A stretch of DNA of 64,000 bases, taken from Anthoceros angustus (lineage: Eukaryota; Streptophyta; Anthocerotopsida; Anthocerotales; Anthocerotaceae). The stretch covers positions 124,001-188,000 of the forward strand of contig MU008159.1 of the NCBI GenBank assembly GCA_010909165.1. Reading direction: 5' to 3'. Positions 56,190-64,000 of the stretch are shown piece by piece. The notes below the pieces were generated by a model. It was not told the origin of the DNA and did no database searches. It saw only the letters and a program-made list of their open reading frames with translations. A program made the translations under genes and the position numbers. Each line of letters opens with the position of its first letter. The stretch's first letter is position 1.

Positions 56190-58493
56190 CTTGTCGGAGT
56201 AGGCAACTTTGGAAGGATTGGTTTGACACTTCCAGTCATGAATACATGCGTATACTGTAGCAAAAGGGGCATCTACGAAGTCCAGAATACTTCAGAACTA
56301 CAGGAAGCTACAATGGTTTGTGCCTATGATGCAGAAACACAAGAGCACGAGATGACGGGAAACAGCCAACAATGAAAGCTTAGAGTGACCTGAGAGCTGA
56401 AGGCCTGCGTGTTTGATGAGATGGGATGAGACAGACAAATGTAACCGCTATCTGTCTTTTTGCTGTCCGTTGAGAGGCTCTGGTACACAAGGGAACTTCC
56501 TGTTCCTGTGATGACATTTATTATTTGCCCGATACCCAAAACTTTATGCCGTCTCACGGGCTTTGCCGGCATCGCTTCAATGGATACCGGTTTTTAGCTT
56601 CGGGTACCGTGGACGAGACTGCCAATTAATCTATGTAACATTCTGGTCAGAAGAATCTCACATTACGAACAGTCACATGACTTATCCATGACCGACAGGA
56701 ATGGATGATATACATGTACATATGTGCTTATATGTGTGAAGGCTTGGGACATGTCACGCGTCTCCTAACGTCCTCTTTATTCTTTGCTCGGGGCTGTCCA
56801 GGACAAGACTTGCCAACAATCGACAACGTTGTTTCCAACGAAGAGTTGCTTTCAGCCTGTGGCTCAGAAATTGTGTGTCTCGTCTCAACACGGAAGATGC
56901 ATGCTCTGCCCCAATAAATCCCAGGGACACTGTGTGGAGGGCAGAAGTCTGAGTGTCCCTTCCAATTGTTTCTGGTGCTCAGATCGCTTCTAGGGCCCTA
57001 AAAAGCGAGGTCATTGTGATGCGCGAAAGTGCATTGAATGCCTCAAGGTGATAATGTCGATCATCAACGTTGTTTTGTCAATCTGGCTGCTGACCGCTTT
57101 TGTTCTAGCTTTCGTTCTGCTCTGGTGCTATTCCGAGACAAACACACTGGTGATTTGACCCATTCCAGGAATTTTATACCTTGCTGTAATCCGTTGGTAT
57201 CATGTCTGCTGCGGCGAAGCGAGCGTGGATGTTTCAGACCTTTCAGCTTTAACAATAGGTTGTTTCACCTGCAGAGGACCAACGAAATCGAGTTCGAGTA
57301 GGCGATCCAGGCAAGCACCTGAAGGTGTTCGCGGTGGAGTTCGAGCGAGTACTCGATCACGCAGGCTGGGAGGTGTTCCCGGGCGCGATTCCTGGAAGCT
57401 CCTTGCGACAGTACGGTGCAAATGAAGGTGCTAAGGTCCAGGCATCACTCACACGCCAGTAGCACATATGAATTCACCATGAATTTATATGCGGGGGCTT
57501 CAAACTTGTCCGAGTTTGAGGGAATGCGGGCACGTAGGACATGCTCATCAGACTTGCATCGGTCGGACGGTACCTGACCAAACGATGTTTCCGAATAGTT
57601 TCTTTTTCTCAAATAAATGTCTCAAACAACATGACAGCTCCTTGGAAACAGGCTCGAGCTCCACTTCAATGGCTAGTCAGTCAACTGCAGTTCACCGGTG
57701 TGAAATGTGGGATGTCTGTTCCCAGATATTGGCCGCAGAACGAGCAATTCCTGCTGTGAACGAGTGTCCTTCAACTGTTGTTAATTCTTGGATGAAGCTC
57801 GAGAGCATCCTGGGTTGAGTAAAGCACAACGCAAGGCAGGCACCTAGGTGCTGTTGTAATGGACTTCAAACTTGTCTCCTTCTCGATTTCTCTGAGCTTG
57901 CTCCTGAAGGAACCTGCATTTCCATCAGAGTTTAGTGCAGTCTTCGTTTCTCCATGTCGAGTCTCCGGACCTTGTTCAGTAGCACTCATGCTTGGCCTGA
58001 TTGAGGATCAGGGAAGGAGCACATGAGGCCCAGCAGCAACAGCATCATTCCTTTCTCCTCGTCGCACTCTTGCCTTACAGGAGGAGGTGTTGCATCAATC
58101 AGGGAACCCGAAAATTAAATTAAAATTTTGCACGCTCCCTGCTGCTCCCTGAGGGACATATTGCCATGGTGGCTTGCCCCGGCCACCGCTCCCACCTTCT
58201 CCCGCCTCCAATATATTGGCTGCCGCGCGAGGCGTGAGCAAGATGCCCATTCGCCGACCTCGGAAAAGCTCCGATCTTGGAAGAGAGGGAGGAAGGAGAT
58301 GGGCCTTGCGGTCGACTTGCCTAATCCCGCCTGCCATTTCTGCTGCATCACCTCGAGCTCGGCCTCGGCCTTGGCCGGGGAGCAAGAAGCAGCGGGGGAT
58401 AGACATTGTTGTGCCGGCGGGGCTGGAACCGCATCAGGCGTGCCCGCTCAGTCGCTGCAATTGTGAAGGTGGCGCGCGAGGAGAAACTTGGTC
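56190..58493. other. Intergenic region, no firm gene
   Basis: No recognised domain. Two stretches deserve note. 57054-57164 is a 36-codon hydrophobic frame (MSIINVVLSIWLLTAFVLAF) related to one at 63.27 kb. 57319-57465 is open and reads VFAVEFERVLDHAGWEV, possibly an exon of an unknown gene. At 58180-58460 the DNA is GC-rich and purely composition-driven frames appear. Confidence 0.35.
57054..57164 (+). other. 36-codon hydrophobic mini-ORF, copy A
   Basis: ATG 57054 to TGA 57164 encodes MSIINVVLSIWLLTAFVLAF and 16 more residues: one predicted membrane span or signal peptide. A related sequence of exactly the same length lies at 63271-63381, and similarity continues for ~60 bp past the stop (CCGTTGGTAT..., GCGGCGAAGCGAG). 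It could be a small membrane-peptide gene pair or fragments of a shared repeat. Confidence 0.3.
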
Positions 58494-58766
58494 ATGGTGT
58501 GGAGCGCGGGAGTCAGGGGCACTCGTTTCAGGAGCTGCGTCGTCCCGCACTTCGTGCTGCTCTTCCTTTTTGATGTAGTGGAGGGCTCGGCAGACGCCAG
58601 TGCGGAAGCAGCGGTGCTCATGGAGTTAAACAACCAGCTCAAGCTTAGCGAGTCCGTGAGTTGGCTATGGCTCCGGACATTACTAGAAAAATCCACTACC
58701 GACTATGCATTTTCGGATTATAGTACAACCAGAGACAACCCTTTACTTGTGGCCTCCGTTTCGTAG
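58494..58766 (+). CDS. Possible first exon of an LRR receptor-like gene (fragment)
   Basis: ATG 58494 opens MVWSAGVRGTRFRSC, a hydrophobic stretch (VVPHFVLLFLFDVV) and then SADASAEAAVLMELNNQLKL, which resembles the start of an LRR N-terminal cap as in plant receptor kinases. Nothing after it matches LRRs or a kinase. The frame runs on into unrelated sequence, with a possible splice donor at GAGTCCGTGAGT near 58651. Either the remaining exons are lost (a copia element lies 150 bp away) or the resemblance is chance. Confidence 0.25.
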   Translation: MVWSAGVRGTRFRSCVVPHFVLLFLFDVVEGSADASAEAAVLMELNNQLKLSESVSWLWLRTLLEKSTTDYAFSDYSTTRDNPLLVASVS

Positions 58767-58929
58767 GCGCCCTCGTCCCGTGTTCAAGCGCTCCACCGAG
58801 TGAAGGATGTTCAATATATTGGCCACTATCGAGCGTCCCACTATTCAGGCTACTCAGTGCCAAAGCACGGCACGGAAGCGAATGTGTAGAGAGAAGTGAA
58901 GTATAATTAAGAGATGAACAGTGTCACTC

Positions 58930-61900
58930 ACTATCATTATCCAGGGCTTCCTTCCACTGCTTCGCTTTTAGCTCTTCCAAGGTTTCTGCGGCTCATCAGT
59001 ATCTGCGAACATAGCCTCTTCGTGCTTGCATGCACTCATGGACTCCAAAATTTTCTGCGAAGGTTTCCATCGCTTTGTTGATCTCTCGATCAGGGTCGAT
59101 GGCTCCTCTTGGACTCTTCGATCTTGCTCCTCTTCATCATCCTCAATATCCAAGGCTTTTTCACCTCCTATGTCACCTTGTGGTAGAGGTTGCTCATGCT
59201 CAGGAACAGGTTGAGCATGCTCAAGAGTAGGTTGCTCAAGAACCGAGTCTTGTGCTTCTTCGCGCTCCTTCAATTCCTTGATGACAACTTGCGTTGCTCT
59301 CACTCTTTTGTTAGGTTCCACAACCTCATGAAAAACAACATCCCTACTAAAGATGACTTTCTTAGTTGTAGGGTCGTATAATCTATACCCCTTTACCTTA
59401 TCGGAGTACGCAAGCATGATGCACTGGATGCCTTTAAGATCCCACTGGGTTCGGTTCTGCTTTGGAACATGAGCATAAACCTCAGAACCAAAGGACCTAA
59501 AATGACTCACGTCGGGTTTGACACTAGACCATGCCTCCTCGGGGTCATTCCAGGTACAGCCTTGGTTGGAACTCTATTCAAAACATAAGTTATAACAGTA
59601 ACAGCCTCTCCCCAAAAACATACCTCCAACCCACTTGGATGGAGCATGCACTTGGCTGCCTCTACTAGGCTTCTTAGTTTGCGCTCCGCCACTCCATTTT
59701 GCTCCGGTGTATGAGGAATCGTTAGTTGCCTCCGAATGCCATGCTCCTTGCAAAAGCTTTTGAATTGAGAAGAAATGTATTCTCCTCCATTGTCACCCCT
59801 AAGAGTCTTGAGACATTCTCCACTTTCGTTCTCCATCAAGACCTTCCACACCTTGAATGTCATGAACACCTTGAACTTCTCTTTGAAAAGATATGTCCAA
59901 CTCCTCCTTGTGAAGTCATCCACAAATACTAGAATATAGCGGGCTCCTCCATGGGAAGGGTTCTTCATTGGTCCACACATATCGGTGTGTACAAGCTCCA
60001 ACGCCTTTTGTTGCTCGACGCGCTCCAATTCTTGGGAACTTGGTTGTGAAGCTTTCCCATCATGCACCTTTGGCATAATCGCGGTTCACCAATATCTTTC
60101 AAATCCAAGCTAGCCACCATTTGTTGATTCTTCATCATCTTGATGTTGTCCACTCCAGCCCCAAGCGTTGATGCCACAAATCTGACCCAATGCTTTTAGG
60201 CGAGCTTGACACAAATGTGCAAGCTTGTTGATCACCTAAGCACACAACTTGTAGAGATTGCCTTCCAAACACCTTGAACTTCTCTTTGAAAAGATATGTC
60301 CAACTCCTCCTTGTGAAGTCATCCACAAATACTAGAATATAGCGGGCTCCTCCATGGGAAGGGTTCTTCATTGGTCCACACATATCGGTGTGTACGGGCT
60401 CCGACGCTTTTGTTGCTCGACGCGCTCCAATTCTTGGGAACTTGGTTCGGTAAAGCTTTCCCATCATGCACCTTTGGCATAATCGCGGTTCACCAATCTC
60501 CTTCAAATCCAAGCTAGCCACTATTTGTTGATTCTTCATCATCTTGATGTTGTCCACTCCAGTGCGCCCCAAGCGTTGATGCCACAAATCTACTGACCCA
60601 ATGCTTTTAGACGAGCTTAACACAAATGTGCAAGCTTGTTGATCACCTACGGAAGCACACAACTTGTAGAGATTGCCTTTCCAAATACCTTGAGCTATCA
60701 CCTTGACATTAGGTGATTCTGATTGCTCGAGTTGGATGCGACATCCCCTCGAGTTGAACACAATCTCATTCCTAGGGTCAGTGATTCTTGCTACTTAAAG
60801 AATTTTCTTCGCAAGACCATCCTTGATTGTACCTTTGGATGGTCCTCCATGGAGTTGAACCTTGATCACACCTCTTCCTTTGATCTCGTGTGACCTATTG
60901 TCTCCAAGCGCCACCTTATGCCCCGTCAGCATTTCTTCATAGCTTGAGAACCAAAGCCAATTATAGGTGAAGTGTTGAGACGCTCTAGAGTCGAGGTACA
61001 AAATCTCATCCTTCTTTGATGCCTGTTGTCCTACCCTTTCTATGGTTAAGACAGCAAAGAGATGTTCTCCTCCTCACTCACTTGATTGGCTTGTGACTCC
61101 CTTTCCCTTCTACTTCAAGTCAGCCAACCTTGTCCTACAATCCTTGGCATAGTGGCTAGGCTTTTTACAATAATGGCAAGTACCCCACACCTTTTTCTTC
61201 ACATCTTTCTCCTTCGATCCTTCTCACTCACTTGATTGGCTTGTGACTCCTTTCCTTCTTCTTCAAGTCACCCAACCTTGTCCTACAATCCTTGGCATAG
61301 TGATTAGGCTTTTGCAATAATGGCAAGTACCCCACACCTTTTCTTCACATCTTTCTCCTTCGATCCTTCTTGAGTTGGCTTGTGAAGTCTTCCCACGTTC
61401 TCTCTTTGAAAAGATATGTCCAACTCCTCCTTGTGAAGTCATCCACAAATACTAGAATATAGCGGGCTCCTCCATGGGAAGGGTTCTTCATTGGTCCACA
61501 CATATCGGTGTGTACAAGCTCCAACGCCTTTTGTTGCTCGACGCTCCAATCCTTGGGAACTTGGTTGGTGAAGCTTTCCCATCATGCACCTTTGGCATAA
61601 TCGCGGTTCACCAATCTCCTTCAAATCCAAGCTAGCCACTATTTGTTGATTCTTCATCATCTTGATGTTGTCCACTCCAGTCCTTGATGCCACAATCTCG
61701 ACCCAATGCTTTTAGGCGAAACACAAATGTGCAAGCTTGTTGATCACCTCTGAGCACACAACTTGTAGAGATTGCCTTCCAAATACCTTGAGCTATCACC
61801 TTGACATTAGGTGATTACGATTGCTCGAGTTGGATCGACATCCTCGAGTTGAACACAATCTCATTCCTAGGGTCGATGATTCTTGCTACTTAAAGAATTT

Positions 61901-62762
61901 TCTTAAGACCATCCTTGATTGTACCTTTGGATGGTCCTCCATGGAGTTGAACCTTGATCACACCTCTTCCTTTGATCTCGTGTGACCTATTGTCTCCAAG
62001 CGCCACCTTATGCCCCGTGATTTCTTCATAGCTTGAGAACCAAAGCCAATTATAGGTGAAGTGTTGAGACGCTCTAGAGTCGAGGTACAAAATCTCATCC
62101 TTCTTTGATGCCTGTTGTCCTACCCTTTCTATGGTTAAGACAGCAAAGAGATGTTCTCCTCCTCACTCACTTGATTGGCTTGTGACTCCCTTTCCCTTCT
62201 ACTTCAAGTCAGCCAACCTTGTCCTACAATCCTTGGCATAGTGGCTAGGCTTTTTACAATAATGGCAAGTACCCCACACCTTTTTCTTCACATCTTTCTC
62301 CTTCGATCCTTCTCCGGTATTGGCTTGTGAAGTCTTCCCACGTGTCGTTCTCTTCTTTGAGAAGAGCATCGAGTCTCCATTCTCTTCTTTCTTGAAGCAA
62401 TTCTCCTCCTCCTCTTGTAGGAGCAACCCAACCACGTCATCCAACGTTGGTGGTTTGTCGCTCAGACGCATCGCTACTGTCGTTCTAAAGGCCAACACAA
62501 ATTGCTTGTATGCGGATGGTAGGCTACTCAACAACACCACGATAACCTTTTTTTCAGAAGGTTTGACGTCCGCCGCCTTCATTTGATCCACCAAGTTCTT
62601 CAACTTGTTGACGTGTTATTGAATGGTGTCACCCTCAACCGTCATGAAGTTCGCAAATTGTTGTTCTTCGATGAGAAGCATCTTCATCTTCAACTTCCAC
62701 AATATGAAGATTGTGCATCCAAACTTCTCCACTAGAAGTGTCTCCAGGCTTGTTGACGTCAT
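58930..62762 (-). mobile_element. Truncated, internally duplicated Ty1/copia retrotransposon
   Basis: Read from 62762 leftward on the minus strand. gag starts MTSTSLETLLVEKFG and contains KLKMKMLLIEEQQFANFM, then an in-frame TAA near 62613. A zinc knuckle CHYCKKPSHYAKDC follows near 62250. The protease begins MYLDSRASQHFT, where the usual DSG has become DSR. The pre-integrase motif is LWHQRLG, with CQRCMMGK. The integrase core has all three acidic residues (HTDMCGPM, LRGDNGGEY, PEQNGVAERK), and the tail is KGYRLYDPTTKKVIFSRDV. The element stops near 58930 just before reverse transcriptase (LKAKQWKEALDNDS). No RT, RNase H or second LTR is present, so it cannot move by itself. Middle parts occur two or three times. 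Confidence 0.92.
59870..62340 (-). repeat. Tandem partial duplications inside the copia element
   Basis: The integrase segment GAACTTCTCTTTGAAAAGAT (plus-strand reading) occurs near 59873 and 60280, and as TTCTCTCTTTGAAAAGAT near 61399. The protease segment TCATTCCTAGGGTC occurs near 60768 and 61861, and the zinc-knuckle/gag segment ACTTGATTGGCTTGTGACTC near 61079, 61228 and 62169. The ~1.1-kb spacing shows the gag-to-integrase part was repeated in tandem. Copies differ by short deletions (e.g. GACGCTCCAATC for GACGCGCTCCAATT). Confidence 0.85.
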
Positions 62763-62859
62763 GCCTAGCTTCCCTTCAATTGATCGTTAAGATTAGAATT
62801 GAGCACCTCACTCAGATGTACTACAAGGACTACTACCAAGACCTTCTCAATTGCACACA

Positions 62860-63145
62860 AGTTCTCACAAGCACAAGGCTAAGAGCTATGCATATATACA
62901 CAAGCTCTCCACAAGCTCAAGGTTAAGAACTATGCAATTGCAAACAAGTTCTCACAAGCACAAGGCTAAGAGCTATGCATATATACACAAGCTCTCCACA
63001 AGCTCAAGGTTAAGAACTATGCAATTGCAAACAAGTTCTCACAAGCACAAGGCTAAGAGCTATGCATATATACACAAGCTCTCCCAAGCTCAAGGTTAAG
63101 AACTATGCAATTGCAAACAAGTTCTCACAAGCACAAGGCTAAGAA
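62860..63145. repeat. ~88-bp tandem repeat next to the copia gag start
   Basis: Three and a part units of ~87-88 bp begin near 62872, 62960 and 63047. Each is two related ~44-bp halves: one with GGCTAAGAGCTATGCATATA, one with GGTTAAGAACTATGCAATTG. It lies ~100 bp upstream of the element's gag start codon, where the leader or LTR would be, and has replaced or expanded that region. The plus-strand frame through it (SYAYIHKLS) is a repeat by-product. Confidence 0.9.
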
Positions 63146-63270
63146 CTAGGCAATAGGCCTTGACTCAAGTACCCAACTAGCAGTGCAGGATGAAATGTGG
63201 AGGCCAACAATGTCTGCTAGTTTCTTCTTTTGCTCACACTGCTTTTGACCTACAAGGGAAGGCCATTGTC

Positions 63271-63381
63271 ATGAATGCTAGAAGTGTAAGATGTCATTGT
63301 GTCAACTCTGTGTTGTCGAACTTGCTGCTCACGGCTTTCTTCCTGCTTTGCTGCTCTGCTTGCTGTCATCCATTGGTATAG
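63271..63381 (+). other. 36-codon hydrophobic Cys-rich mini-ORF, copy B
   Basis: ATG 63271 to TAG 63381 encodes MNARSVRCHCVNSVLSNLLL and 16 more residues (TAFFLLCCSACCHPLV). It is related to the 57.05-kb frame through a shared VLS.xLLTAFxL core and matching sequence after the stop. Equal length in both copies favours selection on the frame or simply a recent common repeat. Confidence 0.3.
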
Positions 63382-63472
63382 GTTAGCCGCAGCGAAGCGA
63401 GGTCGGGGATGTAGCATCCTAGTAGTAGGAAGTTGCAACCAAAAAGGTCTCTAATCCTGCAGCTATAGAAAT

Positions 63473-63700
63473 GAATACATAACCTGCGATGGTATCTCTT
63501 CCCAAGGTGATATGAATACATAACCTGCTATGGTATCTCTTCCCAAGGTGATATGAATACATAACCTGAGATGGTATCTCTTCCCAAGGTGATATGAATA
63601 CATAACCTGCGATGGTATCTCTTCCCAAGGTGATATGAATACATAACCTGCGATGGTATCTAGGCAACGTATTCATATGACCTTGGGAAGAGTTCGTCTC
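63473..63700. repeat. 41-bp tandem repeat, five copies, closed by an inverted part-copy
   Basis: Units containing GAATACATAACCTGCGATGG and TATCTCTTCCCAAGGTGATAT start at 63473, 63514, 63555, 63596 and 63637. At 63673-63694 the sequence ATTCATATGACCTTGGGAAG plus AG is the reverse complement of the unit's CTCTTCCCAAGGTGATATGAAT with one mismatch, so the array ends in an inverted copy that can fold on it. Confidence 0.92.
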
Positions 63701-64000
63701 TCTGTGTTTCAATAATACGATGTATAACATAGGGGAATCAGAACCCTTGCTGAAGATTTGAACCCTTGCTCAAGATTTGAACCTTTGCTGAAGATTTCTC
63801 CCCCGGGTTTGTTTTGATTTATTTTCAAAATACCAAATTAAAAAAAAGGTCCTGTCAATAATCTCGGTGACAGACGGTCTTGGCTGTGATGGATCTGCTG
63901 AGCCAGGCCTCAGTGGTTGGATGTAGAGGCGTTCGTCCGTCACCTCTGTTCACCGAGACCAGTACTGTTTGCCTACCAGCTTCTTCACCAGGCAGGGCAG
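63701..64000. other. Window end; three ~20-bp units, no gene
   Basis: GAACCCTTGCTGAAGATTT is repeated three times with small changes at 63739-63797. The rest shows no recognisable gene. Confidence 0.4.

Noticed and set aside
62711-63099. Plus-strand peptide repeat SYAYIHKLSTSSRL as a repeat protein
   Set aside because: Product of the 88-bp minisatellite upstream of a minus-strand element; no start context or flanking coding sequence.

Overview
The window is nuclear DNA of a land plant. Evidence: genes with short GT-AG introns, an intron-free nuclear-type tRNA-Ile(AAU), a Ty1/copia element, plastid- and mitochondrion-targeted proteins, and four large plant-type PLS-class pentatricopeptide repeat (PPR) genes. 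One PPR gene ends in a cytidine-deaminase-like domain with a 'KKP' PG box and a terminal 'NGRP' in place of GDYW. From memory, this matches the DYW:KP class of plants with U-to-C organelle RNA editing (hornworts, lycophytes other than Selaginella, ferns). The other three carry the 'WW' form of the PG box. I cannot name the species.

Layout. 1-6.6 kb: GC-rich, purine-biased retroelement-like debris with a 1.26-kb tandem duplication and no recognisable gene. 6.6-13.2 kb: gene-poor, with a 26-bp minisatellite (8.64-10.47 kb), a 9-bp G-rich array, a degenerate 11-kb repeat field, palindromes and a 27-bp array. 13.25 kb: tRNA-Ile. 13.4-15.3 kb: BASS-type transporter. 16.05-23.4 kb: PPR gene 1 (+). 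23.9-24.2 kb: SINE-like element. 25.95-27.95 kb: secreted LRR protein (-). 28.85-33.0 kb (-) and 33.3-39.7 kb (+): PPR genes 2 and 3, head to head. 39.7-43.0 kb: AT-rich and gene-free. 43.0-44.1 kb: mitochondrial-type CLPP2 (-). 45.3-47.4 kb: unrecognised gene (+). 48.5-50.3 kb: purple acid phosphatase (+). 50.7-54.4 kb: PPR gene 4 (-), with three N-terminal OSB-type PDF motifs and a DYW:KP-like deaminase. 54.7-56.2 kb: second secreted LRR protein (-). 58.9-62.8 kb: truncated, rearranged copia element (-). 62.8-63.8 kb: minisatellites.

Two themes stand out. (1) A local family of PPR proteins probably acts in organelle RNA editing: three WW-type members stop before the deaminase, and a KP-type neighbour carries one. 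Two of the four are fused to the single-strand-DNA-binding PDF motif of OSB proteins, once in gene 2 and three times in gene 4. (2) Several genes contain near-identical direct duplications in which one copy has single-base, mostly homopolymer, indels. For PPR1, PPR3 and the 45-kb gene, dropping the extra copy gives one exact open frame (1465, 1508 and 400 residues). This suggests assembly duplication by uncorrected long reads, or very recent duplication followed by decay. Frameshifts in this window should be read with that in mind.
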